Notes: generated by a model from the sequence alone, not told the origin. Shown: positions 16,801 through 24,739, counted from the first letter of the stretch. The stretch is 64,000 nt of DNA from Mumia xiangluensis (GCF_010994095.1 NZ_WJYO01000006.1:248001-312000), one strand, 5' to 3'. Translations and numbers: made by a program.

Positions 16801-17805
16801 CCGTCGTTCGGCGGCCGTCTCGAGCTACGGCTCAACGACGTCTACGACTCGCAGTTCGGCCGCAAGGTCATGGAGCAGATCCCCAAGGACATCTCCGGCC
16901 GTGGGGCGATGGAGGGCGAACGGATCTTCCAGGCCGCGGTCCCGCGGATCGACGGCGTACGCGAGGTGGAGGACGTCTTCGAGGCCCAGCGCGAGCTGTT
17001 CGCGGCGATCGCCGATCGGTGGCAGGGCATCGCCGTCGAGCAGGTGCAGACCCTCGCGCCCGTCGTTCACCTCGACGAGCTTCCCCCGGTTGACCCGGCG
17101 TACCCGGGCGTCCCGGTCGGCGTGCTCGACCGCAACCTGCGCGCGGTGTCGGTGAATCTCATCGGCTCGAACCCGCACCTGCTCGTCTACGGCGACCCGG
17201 AGACCGGGAAGACCAACTTCCTGAAGATGCTGCTGCGCGGCTACACCCAGCTGATGCCGGCGGAGAACCTCGGGATCGTCCTCGTCGACTTCCGGCGGTC
17301 GCTGCTCGACGTCGTGCCCGAGGAGTATCTCGTCGCCTACTGCACGAACCGCGAGCAGACCGCGCAGGTCGCCAGCGAGCTCGCCGGATCGCTGCACCAG
17401 CGGCTCCCCGGCGCCGACGTCACCTCCGAGCAGCTGCGCGAGCGCTCGTGGTGGAAGGGCCTCGAGCTGCTCGTCGTCGTCGACGACTACGACCTGGTCG
17501 CGACCTCGTCCGGCAACCCGCTGGACCCGCTGGTCGAGTACCTGCCGCAGGGCAACGACCTCGGCTTCCACCTGGTCGTGTCACGCCGCGTGAACGGCCT
17601 CGCGCGGGCGCAGTTCGAGCCGATGCTGCAGCGCCTGACCGACGTGTCGACGGCAGGGCTGATGTTCTCCGGCGACCGGCTCGAGGGGCGGCTCGTCGGC
17701 GGCGTGGCTCCGACGCGGCTGCCGACCGGACGGGCGTTGTACGTCAACCGCAACGGCCTCGTCGGCCACGTCCAGACCGGTCTCGTGCCGGACGACGCGA
17801 GCTGA
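13846..17805 (+). CDS. eccC: Type VII secretion ATPase EccC (fused, three FtsK/SpoIIIE domains)
   Basis: A 1319-residue motor of the ESX/T7SS. After a ~55-residue head come two membrane helices at about 45-90. Three FtsK/SpoIIIE ATPase domains follow. Domain 1 has Walker A GATGSGKS at residues 482-489 and Walker B HLLVIVDEFSE. Domain 2 has GAPQTGKS at 830-837 with VFLVIDGWA. Domain 3 has GDPETGKT at 1116-1123 with LLVVVDDYD. This matches the single-chain EccC of many actinobacteria (EccCa plus EccCb in ESX-1). Only domain 1 keeps the canonical Asp-Glu after Walker B, consistent with it being the main hydrolysing domain in the family. EccC recognises Esx substrates through its C-terminal domains. 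A strong hairpin follows the stop. Confidence 0.93.
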   Translation: MSTTLVKRPPRTAPPRVDDAPLSIHEPPHRSQAPTPAAGMTMLMMPIMSGTGSLTMALTQKDRPILVVAGFLVLIGSIAIGVVMIVSQRGGARRQMRESRERYLDYLEEMRFAVRERVATQRTEQAWRFPRPDQLVPVATDDARRWERRPSHSDFLAVRLGTGTVPLVSGLHLDADTGPLNEFDPLCLNAAEELQQRYATLSEQPITLPLRELGHVAVIGHPDAARAIARTLLAQLVTLHGPSDLEIAVVRPESAGAAWDWVKWLPHAQSGRTLDGEVPARRVATSVPALTELLATELDDRLDRYQRSRGTAGATGPHLVVVVDHDGATGAHLESPDPSIPLQTLGVHVVTLLPSARQEPRPLDVRIEVGPDGSLRTSAHPDPFRADLLPDGVEATLARTLSGLRLSAEDSGDGGLDVSVGLAEILGVRDPARLDTRRTWQPRAQRDLLRVPIGLSEQGAPVLLDLKESAHGGMGPHGLVVGATGSGKSEMLRTLVSSLLVGHGPDRLALMLVDFKGGATFAAMEHIPHLAGMITNLQDDLTLVDRMRDALYGEMQRRQEVLKAAGNLPNVTSYQERIDAGEHLEPLPHLLVIVDEFSELLTAKPDFAELFVAIGRIGRSIGVHLLLATQKLEMGKIRGLESHLSYRISLRTFSESESRDAIGVPDAYHLPPEPGSGYLKVDTTVFERFKAALVSSPYVPPTEGPKASVPVVPYVSVNGVGAWIADRAAAEREATMQEAAADAVARKGGPTVLDVLCEQMAASGAPDVRPVWLDPLPPVLTLDAVQPPDEPGVPATVKAVLGLVDEPAKQAQYALEWDFTGAGSNLVLAGAPQTGKSTTLRTMVASLALRYAPGTVAFYCIDYGGGTLQALRALPHVAAVATRNDPERINRTVQEVMGVLDEREELFRRYGLESMHDYRRAREEGRIPADTPGDVFLVIDGWATFREEYDALDYAVDEIAARGGAYGVHVVLTVTQSMQIRMRMQPSFGGRLELRLNDVYDSQFGRKVMEQIPKDISGRGAMEGERIFQAAVPRIDGVREVEDVFEAQRELFAAIADRWQGIAVEQVQTLAPVVHLDELPPVDPAYPGVPVGVLDRNLRAVSVNLIGSNPHLLVYGDPETGKTNFLKMLLRGYTQLMPAENLGIVLVDFRRSLLDVVPEEYLVAYCTNREQTAQVASELAGSLHQRLPGADVTSEQLRERSWWKGLELLVVVDDYDLVATSSGNPLDPLVEYLPQGNDLGFHLVVSRRVNGLARAQFEPMLQRLTDVSTAGLMFSGDRLEGRLVGGVAPTRLPTGRALYVNRNGLVGHVQTGLVPDDAS

Positions 17806-17826
17806 CCGGGCTCGCGCACGCCGGAC

Positions 17827-17870
17827 GTACGACGCCCCCCTCCCGCCGAGGCGGAAGGGGGGCGTCGTAC
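17827..17870. terminator. Bidirectional hairpin between convergent eccC and Esx genes
   Basis: Arms of about 21 bases (gtacgacgcccccctcccgc and its near-perfect complement, one mismatch) flank a two-base centre. It sits 22 bases after the eccC stop and 15 bases from the stop of the converging gene, so it can terminate both. There is no U-tract. Confidence 0.8.
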
Positions 17871-17884
17871 TGGTGAGTCGCGTC

Positions 17885-18244
17885 TCAGACGGCGATCGCA
17901 CGACCCGAGACCGCGTTGACGTCGCGGCTCAGGACCGACTGCTGGTTCTGCAGGGCAGTCGTGTCGTTGGTCGTGTGCGCCACCGTGTTGGCGCCGTTGG
18001 AGGTGTTGTTGCCCAGGTTGCTGACACCGTTGGCGACCGCGTTGGCGGTCTCGACGGCCCAGGTCTGGAAGCTGTCGACACCGGTCGTGACGTCGCCGAC
18101 ACCGTGCCGCGAGCCGGGCGTGACCGCCTCGAGAGCGGACACGAGCGTGCTCTTGGCGGTCTGGACGTCAGCCGACAGTCCTGAGATCTGTCGACCGGAC
18201 GTGTGGGTCGCCGTCGTGTCGTCGACCTCGTAGAACGGAGCCAT
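17885..18244 (-). CDS. Esx-like small helical protein (putative T7SS substrate)
   Basis: A 119-residue protein without signal peptide or membrane segment, rich in Ala, Thr, Asn and Ser and predicted mostly helical. It has a single Trp in DSFQTWAVETANAVANG around the middle, where WXG100-family proteins place their Trp turn, though a true WXG is absent. The start ATG at 18244 follows GAGGAGAC. It is last of three consecutive small minus-strand genes next to eccC. Size, composition and context point to Esx-type cargo or a cargo partner. I do not recognise a named family. Confidence 0.6.
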   Translation of the reverse strand: MAPFYEVDDTTATHTSGRQISGLSADVQTAKSTLVSALEAVTPGSRHGVGDVTTGVDSFQTWAVETANAVANGVSNLGNNTSNGANTVAHTTNDTTALQNQQSVLSRDVNAVSGRAIAV

Positions 18245-18262
18245 CGTCTCTCCTCGGCTGCG

Positions 18263-18556
18263 TCAGGCGCGGTTGCCGAAGAAGGACTGCATCCGCGGGA
18301 TCGCGGAGTCGTTGATGTCCTGCGTCTTCTGGTCGGTCTGGTTCGACTTGAGCGAGGCCTGGTGCAGCTCGTCCGCGCGCTCGTACGCCGTGCGGTGAAC
18401 GGCGTGCGCCTCGTCGGCGCCGGCGCCGGACAGGTTGGCCGAGATCTGGCGGGCTGCGGTCTCGACCGAGTCCTGGTCGGTCTGCGCGCCGCCGGCGAAC
18501 TCCTTGCCGGAGGCGTTGATGTCCTCGCTGGCGGACTTGTCGTAACGGATCTTCAC
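18263..18556 (-). CDS. Esx-like small helical protein (putative T7SS substrate)
   Basis: A 97-residue, signal-less, helical protein, close to the 100-residue Esx norm. It starts MKIRYDKSASEDINASGKEF, has a mid-chain segment QISANLSGAGADEAHAV where a helix-turn-helix bend is plausible, and ends SFFGNRA. The length and the turn position suit a WXG100-like hairpin, but no Trp-x-Gly is present. It lies 18 bp from the downstream gene and 33 bp from the upstream one in the same direction, which suggests an operon of three. Partnering with one of its neighbours as a heterodimer is inference. Confidence 0.6.
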   Translation of the reverse strand: MKIRYDKSASEDINASGKEFAGGAQTDQDSVETAARQISANLSGAGADEAHAVHRTAYERADELHQASLKSNQTDQKTQDINDSAIPRMQSFFGNRA

Positions 18557-18589
18557 GTCTGCTCCTCTTCCCTACGAGCTCTCGGGCCC

Positions 18590-18946
18590 TCAGGCCTGGA
18601 TGTCGCGGCGCAGCGACGTGGCCGTCGACTCGCCGTCGGTGGCGGAAACCTTCTGCAGCGAGCTCGACTCCTCGGTCGTCTGCGCCTGCGACTGCTCGCC
18701 TCGGCTGACGTTGGTGCCGACGGTCGCCACGTTGTTGGCGTTGGCCTGCTTCGCAGCCGCGAGCGCGGTGTGGGCCGAACGCTGGGCGTTGCCGGTCGGA
18801 CCGACGTTGAGGCCCTCGGTGGCCTGCGTACGGCTCAGGTGGCGGCTGGCGGACGACGTGGCGTCCTCGCTCGCCGCTCCGTGGCCGCTCTTGGCGGACT
18901 TGGTCAACGAGCCGAGCTCTTCGTTACCCCAGTAGCTAGCACCCAT
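18590..18946 (-). CDS. Esx-like small helical protein, first of the trio
   Basis: A 118-residue, signal-less protein starting MGASYWGNEELGSLTKSAKS at ATG 18946; GAGGAG precedes it. It is rich in Ala, Ser, Thr and Gln, with no membrane segment and mostly amphipathic helix (HTALAAAKQANANNVATVG). Upstream is an intergenic gap of about 190 bases shared with a large plus-strand T7SS substrate gene. The family is not one I know. The position next to eccC and the composition suggest secreted Esx-type proteins. A longer in-frame extension upstream overlaps the divergent gene and lacks a ribosome site, so I reject it. Confidence 0.6.
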   Translation of the reverse strand: MGASYWGNEELGSLTKSAKSGHGAASEDATSSASRHLSRTQATEGLNVGPTGNAQRSAHTALAAAKQANANNVATVGTNVSRGEQSQAQTTEESSSLQKVSATDGESTATSLRRDIQA

Positions 18947-19064
18947 GGTGCACAAACCTCTCCTCAGACGACGAGTCAGGGACGACGATACGCGGTACAA
19001 GGTCCACTGACGCAAGGACCGTCTCACAGCGTGTCCGTTTTGTAGCCATAATTGGTCACCCTGA

Positions 19065-19093
19065 TTCACACTGGCCCCGCCTCTGGGTACAGT
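19065..19093 (+). promoter_or_regulatory. Sigma-70-type promoter for the large T7SS substrate gene
   Basis: TTCACA (19065-19070) and TACAGT (19088-19093) are separated by exactly 17 bases, about 40 bases before the ATG at 19134. It lies in an AT-richer gap. The divergent Esx trio must have its own promoter on the other strand; TATCGT near 18990 is a weak candidate. Confidence 0.55.
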
Positions 19094-19133
19094 CGGCCTC
19101 GACCAAGGTTTCCACACGTGAGGACAGCTCGGG

Positions 19134-21707
19134 ATGGTGCGACCGGATGGCGGCGGCGGATCCAGCATGCTGATCGACGGCTTCTTGAGGCACGACGTCT
19201 CCCCCGGCACGATCTCGGCGCAGGCCGACGCGGTCGCAGCGCCTGCGGGAGACGTCGAGAACTTCAACGCCGACCTCACGACCAGGCACAACACCGCCCG
19301 TGAGGGCGTCGCGGGCGTGATCGCCACCGCGATGGAGGGTGCCGACACCCCGACCAAGAACCAGGCCCGCTCGCTGGTCCAGGGCATCACGGTCGGAGCC
19401 GGCGCGATCCGACTCTTCAGCACCGCGGTGGAGACGTTCAACAGCACGATCGACGGCCTCAACAGCCAGATCCGATCTGAGCCGACCCGCGAGGAGCAGA
19501 TCGAGAAGAAGTCGGCGCTCTCCGGCCAGCACGCCGGTGCCGTCGAGACGCTCCAGAGCGCCGCACGCACCGCGAAGGGCCAGCTGAGCGACCCTCTGGA
19601 CCCCGCGCACGTCACGGCGCTCTACGCGGCCGGCGCGCTCCCGTCGTTCGCACCCGGGATGTTCAGCAACGTCACCGACCTGACCGCCGTGCCGCTCACG
19701 GCGCTGCCGGTCGATCTCGCGGCGATGACGACACGCGAGCAGGCCGACTACATCAAGCTGCACGCGGCCACCCTCGATGCGGCCCTGATCGCGCTGTTCA
19801 GCCCCGAGGTCAAGGAGCTCGTCGCCGAGGACGTCGCCCAGGCGATCAAGGACAAGGAGATCGACCGCGCCACGGTCGACGCGCTCACCTACCTCAAGAA
19901 CGACCCGGCGTTCGCCGAGAAGCTCTACACGACCGTCTCGCCCAACGAGATGTCCGAGGCGATCGCCCACATCAACTGGGACCTCTTCGGCGTCGGTGAC
20001 GACCGCGACGGCGACGTCTTCCCGGGCAGCGCGAAGGACAAGCTCGCGCTCTACGACGACTTCATGAACGCCGCGGGCGTGACGCTCGCGACCTATAGCA
20101 AGACGGTGTCCGACCCGGTCGAGCTCGCCGACGACTGGTTCCGAGCCATCACCGACGACGACAACCCGACCAACGCCGCTGCTCTGACCCTGCTGCTGCG
20201 CGAGGGCGGCGAGGCCGGCGGCGAGTACGACCCGGACTTCATCTCCAAGCTCACCGACCAGGTCCTCGACTGGGAGCGCGACCAGGACGGCGCCGTCTGG
20301 GGGCCGCTTGCTCAGGCAAACGGGCAGTGGATCCGCGACCCCGACCGCGTGACGATCAACGAGTGGACCCTCAACAACGGCTACGAGGACGAGACGCAGT
20401 ACTCCTTCAGCGGCGGTCTCGCCACCGACGGTCTCGCCAACCTCCTCGGCGCGATGGGCAGCTCCCCCGAGGGTGCTCAGAAGTTCTTCACGGACTACCC
20501 GGACGACCCCGACGAGCCCAACCGCCTCGAGTACCTCATGCTGCACCGCACGTTCTCCGACAGCGTCCAGAGCGACGAGGGCGACGGCCTTGGCGAGGCC
20601 CTCCAGGCGGCGACGATCGGAGGCGCGGACGGCAAGAACGGCACCTGGACCTCCGACCGGGCCGACGCGCTCGCTGAGGACCTGTTCACCCTCATCGCCA
20701 AGAACAGCGGCACCGAGGACATGGACAACCTCGGCACGGACAAGGCGGGTGGAAAGCCTGACGGCGACGCCGACGGCAGCTGGCACGTCTGGCGAGACAT
20801 GACCGACAGCCTGGGTGCGATCGGTGCCGGCTACGGCGACGACATCTACTTCGCGGTCTCGGACCGCGTCGAGGAGGACGGTGCGACGCGCCTCGGGCTC
20901 TCCGAGGAGCAGTGGAAGATCGTCGTCGGCGAGATCGGCCACACCGAGGACAAGACCGGCGTCGAGACTCTGCTGGCCGGTGTCGCCAACTCCGGCATCC
21001 GGCACGAGGTCGGCGACCTGGTGAGCGGCTGGAAGGGCGACCGCGACGACCTGTCGCTGTTCGCGTTCGACCGCGACCCCAACGCACCGACCCTGGACCT
21101 CCCCGACGTCGGCGGGGTGCTCGGCGAGCTCGTCGACTCCTCGGTGGCCGTCCAGCGCGACGAGGAGATGACCGCGGAGGTCCGTCGCGCGTACGTCTCC
21201 AAGGCGTTCGAGTTCGGCACGAGCTTCCTGCCCGGTGCCGGCTCGGTGCTCGGCGAGACCGCCAACGAGGCGCTCAAGACGACGTTCGACTTCGCCAAGG
21301 GCGAGGCGATCAGCAGGATGCAGGCGGCCATCGACGAGGCGCCGCCGTCGAGCGCCGACCAGTACGTCTCGGACTCGCGGACCAATCTCAACGACTCGCT
21401 GCGCTACGCCCTCGCCAACGAGATGCTCCAGCAGGGACTCCTCGGCGAGCAGAGCAACCCCGAGCGCGCCGACGGCACCTATGCCGGTGTCCCGGACACG
21501 ATCACGCAGGTCGTCCCCGGCACGGACGGCAAGGTGCGAGTGTTCGACCCGGAGCTGTTCTTCAACCGCGAGCCCGACGCCGGCTGGACCGACGCTCAGC
21601 GTGCCGCCTGGAACTCCTGGCAGGACTCGGAGCCGGAGGCGATCCTGTCCGATCTCACCCAGACGCTGACCTCGTCGTTCGACACCGAGATGAACAAGGG
21701 CGGATGA
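19134..21707 (+). CDS. Large putative T7SS substrate, conserved N-domain plus unique C-domain
   Basis: An 857-residue, acidic, mostly helical protein without signal peptide. The first ~215 residues (LIDGFLRHDVSPGTISAQAD through LSDPLDPAHVTALYAAGALPS) are very similar to those of the paralogue at 22354. They look like a long helical trafficking domain, by analogy with LXG/WXG domains. The remaining ~640 residues are unique. They resemble the large multi-helical putative T7SS effectors of actinobacteria, with segments such as DWFRAITDDDNPTNAAALTL and a C-terminal AFEFGTSFLPGAGSVLGETA. No catalytic motif is recognised. The gene overlaps a lipoprotein gene (ATGA), suggesting a functional pair. 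Confidence 0.7.
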   Translation: MVRPDGGGGSSMLIDGFLRHDVSPGTISAQADAVAAPAGDVENFNADLTTRHNTAREGVAGVIATAMEGADTPTKNQARSLVQGITVGAGAIRLFSTAVETFNSTIDGLNSQIRSEPTREEQIEKKSALSGQHAGAVETLQSAARTAKGQLSDPLDPAHVTALYAAGALPSFAPGMFSNVTDLTAVPLTALPVDLAAMTTREQADYIKLHAATLDAALIALFSPEVKELVAEDVAQAIKDKEIDRATVDALTYLKNDPAFAEKLYTTVSPNEMSEAIAHINWDLFGVGDDRDGDVFPGSAKDKLALYDDFMNAAGVTLATYSKTVSDPVELADDWFRAITDDDNPTNAAALTLLLREGGEAGGEYDPDFISKLTDQVLDWERDQDGAVWGPLAQANGQWIRDPDRVTINEWTLNNGYEDETQYSFSGGLATDGLANLLGAMGSSPEGAQKFFTDYPDDPDEPNRLEYLMLHRTFSDSVQSDEGDGLGEALQAATIGGADGKNGTWTSDRADALAEDLFTLIAKNSGTEDMDNLGTDKAGGKPDGDADGSWHVWRDMTDSLGAIGAGYGDDIYFAVSDRVEEDGATRLGLSEEQWKIVVGEIGHTEDKTGVETLLAGVANSGIRHEVGDLVSGWKGDRDDLSLFAFDRDPNAPTLDLPDVGGVLGELVDSSVAVQRDEEMTAEVRRAYVSKAFEFGTSFLPGAGSVLGETANEALKTTFDFAKGEAISRMQAAIDEAPPSSADQYVSDSRTNLNDSLRYALANEMLQQGLLGEQSNPERADGTYAGVPDTITQVVPGTDGKVRVFDPELFFNREPDAGWTDAQRAAWNSWQDSEPEAILSDLTQTLTSSFDTEMNKGG

Positions 21708-22300
21708 TGCGTACGCTTCGCGACCGCGGTGCGCTCGGGCGCCTGGTCGGCGGCCTCGCGCTGACCCTCGTCGGTGCGACCGCCCTGGCGGCCTGCAACA
21801 CCGACGACGATCCCGACGCGCAGGCGACCCCGGAGCTGGTCGACGGCAAGGTCTGCGGCTTCTTCACGCCTGACGTGATCGAGTCCGTCGTCGGGCACGA
21901 CGAGCTCGACACCCTCGGCGACGGGATCGGCCCGGCCGACGAGCGCGCCGAGCGGGCGCAGGAGTGCGACGTCGTCGACGACCGCAGCGATGCGACTGTC
22001 GTCCGGGTCGAGGTCACGGACGACCCGGCGACCCAGCCGCCCGACCCCTCGACGGAGCCGTCGGCGGACTGCGAGCGTCCCGCTGCGCTCGAGAGCTGGA
22101 GCGGCAGCGTCTGCTGGACCGAGGACCGGCTGACGGTCCTCGCGTGGCCTGACGACGGGGCGCGCCTGATCAACCTCGACTACCTCCCCGAGGGCGGCGC
22201 CACGGACCCGGACCAGCGCACGGAGCAGGTCGAAGCCGCGGTCTCGCTCGTCCAGGACGTCCAGGACAACGTCGAGGCGTACGACGAGGCCCACGGGTGA
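21704..22300 (+). CDS. Lipoprotein coupled to the large T7SS substrate
   Basis: A 198-residue lipoprotein. The ATG at 21704 overlaps the preceding stop (ATGA); a second ATG follows immediately. The signal is RTLRDRGALGRLVGG, a hydrophobic core, then lipobox LAAC near residue 30. The mature part is acidic with paired Cys (GKVCGFF, QECDVV, ADCERP, SVCWTE), compatible with two disulfides. I do not recognise the fold, though small DUF3558-like lipoproteins have similar Cys spacing. As a membrane-anchored partner encoded directly after an exported protein it could be an immunity or chaperone-like protein; this is inference. Confidence 0.7.
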   Translation: MMRTLRDRGALGRLVGGLALTLVGATALAACNTDDDPDAQATPELVDGKVCGFFTPDVIESVVGHDELDTLGDGIGPADERAERAQECDVVDDRSDATVVRVEVTDDPATQPPDPSTEPSADCERPAALESWSGSVCWTEDRLTVLAWPDDGARLINLDYLPEGGATDPDQRTEQVEAAVSLVQDVQDNVEAYDEAHG

Positions 22301-22353
22301 TCCGCCGCGACCGCTAGGGTCGGGGCTCGGCGACGACAGGAAGGCTGGCTCGG

Positions 22354-23793
22354 ATGCGTCCAGACGACGGAGGCGGCTCCTCGCTGCTGATCGACGGGTT
22401 CCTTCGGCACGACGTCGCGCCAGGCACGCTGACCGACCAGGCGGACGCGGTCCTCGCGCCGGCCGGTGACGTCGAGAACTTCGACGCCGATCTCACGCGC
22501 CAGCACAACACTGCCCGCGACGGCGTCGCCGGTGTCCTGGCCGACGCCATGAGCGGAGCCGACACCGCCACCAAGAACAAGGCGCGCGCCCTGGTCCAGG
22601 GCATCGTCGTCGCAGCCGGCGCGATCCGGCACTTCGCGACCGCCGTCCAGACCTTCAACGAGACCATCGACAGCCTCAACGGCCAGATCCGGGCAGAGCG
22701 CACCAAGGAGGACCAGCAGGCCAAGAAGTCCGCCCTGGCCTACCAGCACGCCTACGCCGTCCAAGCCCTGGAGTCCGCAGCGCGCACCGCGAAGCAGCAG
22801 CTCAGCGACCCGCTGGACCCAGACCACGTCAAGGCACTGTACGAGGCGGGCGCGCTCCCCTCCATCGCTGCAGGGATCTTCTCCAACCTCATCGATCTCA
22901 CGAAGGTGTCGCTGCGGACCCTGCCGTTCGATCTGACGGCGATGACGGCGGCCCAGCGCGAGCAGTACCTCAAGGACCATCCCGAGGTGGCCGTCGCGGT
23001 CTTCGAGTGGACGCTGCGCGACAAGGGGCTGCTCACGGGTCCGCCACCTGACGGCTTCTATCGCGAGTGGCTCGAGAACGCTGCCCGACGGGGTGTCACG
23101 GTCGAGACGATCGTCGACATCGCCGACACCCACGACATCACCCCGGAGGACTTCGAGGTCCTCGACGGCCTGGAGGTCATCAAGGACCCCGACGGCAAGT
23201 CGTTCTTCCTCCTGCCCGACGGGATCAGCAGTGACGACGCCCGTCTCGCGACGCTGATGACGTACGTCCTGAACGCCGGCACCGACTACGGCTCGGCGAG
23301 CCCGGACAACGACTTCCCGGAGACTCCTTACTCCGCGGACGAGATCCAGCGGATCATCGACCGCCAGAGCAGCAACAGCTGGAGCTACGACGAGGACATC
23401 GGCTTCGTCAACGGCAACGGCGGCCGCATGGTCACGACACCCAACGGGATGGTGATGGGCCTGGGCGGCAACTGGGTCCAGGACCTGTTCAGCCTGAACG
23501 GCGGGACGGCGTGGGGTGAGATCTTCATGCTCAACATCGACGACGTCGACGACCCCGCACAGGTCCTCCGCGATGCCGTCGAGTCGGGCCGCGCGACCTA
23601 CGTCGACGACGACGGCAACGTCTACCAGGGACAGCTCGACCTCGACCGGCTCCTGCACCACGAGGAGCGTCACTCGCAGCAGTGGGCCAGGGAGGGCTAC
23701 GGCGGGTTCATCCGCTCCTATCTGTGGGAGCAGGCCACGGGCGGCAACGAGACCGAGGAGGACGCGGGGCTGAAGGACGGCGGCTACCACTGA
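22354..23793 (+). CDS. T7SS polymorphic-effector-like protein with C-terminal HExxH domain
   Basis: A 479-residue protein without signal peptide; ATG 22354 follows AGGAAGG. Residues 1-215 are closely related to the N-domain of the 857-residue protein 3 kb upstream (both contain SSxLIDGFLRHDV, HNTARxGVAGV, KKSAL, LSDPLDP). From ~220 the sequence is unrelated. The last ~60 residues hold LLHHEERHSQQWAREGYGG: HEERH at 436-440 is a zincin HExxH motif, followed by NETEEDAG, which offers a Glu as third ligand. This modular design is typical of polymorphic toxins and fits a secreted metallopeptidase effector. The downstream lipoprotein gene overlaps its stop (TGATG). Function is inferred, not shown. 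Confidence 0.65.
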   Translation: MRPDDGGGSSLLIDGFLRHDVAPGTLTDQADAVLAPAGDVENFDADLTRQHNTARDGVAGVLADAMSGADTATKNKARALVQGIVVAAGAIRHFATAVQTFNETIDSLNGQIRAERTKEDQQAKKSALAYQHAYAVQALESAARTAKQQLSDPLDPDHVKALYEAGALPSIAAGIFSNLIDLTKVSLRTLPFDLTAMTAAQREQYLKDHPEVAVAVFEWTLRDKGLLTGPPPDGFYREWLENAARRGVTVETIVDIADTHDITPEDFEVLDGLEVIKDPDGKSFFLLPDGISSDDARLATLMTYVLNAGTDYGSASPDNDFPETPYSADEIQRIIDRQSSNSWSYDEDIGFVNGNGGRMVTTPNGMVMGLGGNWVQDLFSLNGGTAWGEIFMLNIDDVDDPAQVLRDAVESGRATYVDDDGNVYQGQLDLDRLLHHEERHSQQWAREGYGGFIRSYLWEQATGGNETEEDAGLKDGGYH

Positions 23794-24338
23794 TGCGGCG
23801 ACCGCGCCTCGGGCGTACGCCGCTGGCGGCGGCCGTCCTGGCGCTGACCGTCCTCGGGCTCTCGGGGTGCGACGACGAGGCGCAGTTCGCGCCGTCCCTG
23901 CCCTCGGCCGCCGGCTACCGCGACGACGGCGGCGCGCTCCGCATCTGGACCGGCACGCCCTGCGAGGGCGTGACGCGCGTGGCCCTGACGTTCGCCGGCC
24001 CGGGTGACGAGCGGGCCCGCCTCGTCCTGAGAGCACCCTCACCCGGGGTCACCGTGGAGCACCTGGATCCTGCGGCCCCAGACGCCGCGTTCGAGCCTGA
24101 AGAGTCGCTGCCCGACGGGTACGACTGGCGTACCGCGGACACCATCAGCCTGGTCATCGACGGCGCCGAACCCGCCTGGGGCTCTGTGGTCGGCGTCGAC
24201 CAGGTGGTCGTCGAGTCCCCAGACCATCCCGAGGACAGCTTCCTGTTCGACGACCTCGGCTGGAAGGACCCGACCGCCGTCGACGCCGAGAACGGCACGT
24301 CGTTCCTCACGGTGTGCACGCCCGACCCGGAGCAGTGA
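23793..24338 (+). CDS. Lipoprotein coupled to the HExxH protein (candidate immunity protein)
   Basis: A 181-residue lipoprotein starting at ATG 23793, which overlaps the previous stop as TGATG. The signal RRPRLGRTPLAAAVLALTV ends in the lipobox LSGC at residue 26. The mature domain is mostly beta by appearance (GALRIWTGTPCEGVTRVALT, ARLVLRAPSPGVTVEHL, DTISLVIDGAEPAWGSV), with two Cys (TPCEG, TVCTP). It shares no obvious sequence with the other lipoprotein (21704-22300), as expected if each pairs with a different effector C-domain. A surface-anchored immunity role against an extracytoplasmic protease is inference. Confidence 0.65.
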   Translation: MRRPRLGRTPLAAAVLALTVLGLSGCDDEAQFAPSLPSAAGYRDDGGALRIWTGTPCEGVTRVALTFAGPGDERARLVLRAPSPGVTVEHLDPAAPDAAFEPEESLPDGYDWRTADTISLVIDGAEPAWGSVVGVDQVVVESPDHPEDSFLFDDLGWKDPTAVDAENGTSFLTVCTPDPEQ

Positions 24339-24359
24339 GCCCGCGGCCCAGAAGAGTCG

Positions 24360-24722
24360 TCAGCGGCGCGGAGCGTTGACGTCGCGGCGCAACCGGCTGC
24401 GTACGTCGCCGGCCGCGCCCGCGACCGGCCCGAGCGCATGCAGGCTCTCCCGGTCGGCGTCGACGCCGGTCGCGGCCGCCGCCGTCAGCCGTGAACCCGC
24501 GGCCATCACAGCGTCGGGCAACGCCGCGGCGGCCTTGACGAGCGTGCCGTGATAGCGATCGAGTGCTGCACCGAGCACCTCGTGGTGGACGTCGTCGCCG
24601 CCCGCGGCGACGGCCTCCAGGAACCGGGTGCCGGCGCGCCTCAGCTCCGGAGCGTCGGCCACGGTCCGCCGGCCCTGGTCGGCGAGCTCGTCCGGCCGGA
24701 TCTCCCACACCGCCGCCACCAC
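24360..24722 (-). CDS. Small helical T7SS-associated protein
   Basis: A 120-residue, signal-less, all-helical protein. It starts with tandem GTG codons at 24722 and 24719; the exact start is uncertain because the ribosome site is weak. It contains VWEIRPDELADQGRRTVADA and ends SRLRRDVNAPRR. It is third of three small minus-strand genes spaced 9-17 bp apart and converges on the lipoprotein gene with 21 bp between stops. The size and company of two Esx-like genes suggest an Esx partner or chaperone. I do not recognise the family. Confidence 0.55.
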   Translation of the reverse strand: MVAAVWEIRPDELADQGRRTVADAPELRRAGTRFLEAVAAGGDDVHHEVLGAALDRYHGTLVKAAAALPDAVMAAGSRLTAAAATGVDADRESLHALGPVAGAAGDVRSRLRRDVNAPRR

Positions 24723-24739
24723 GATCGGCCGCCGCCCGG

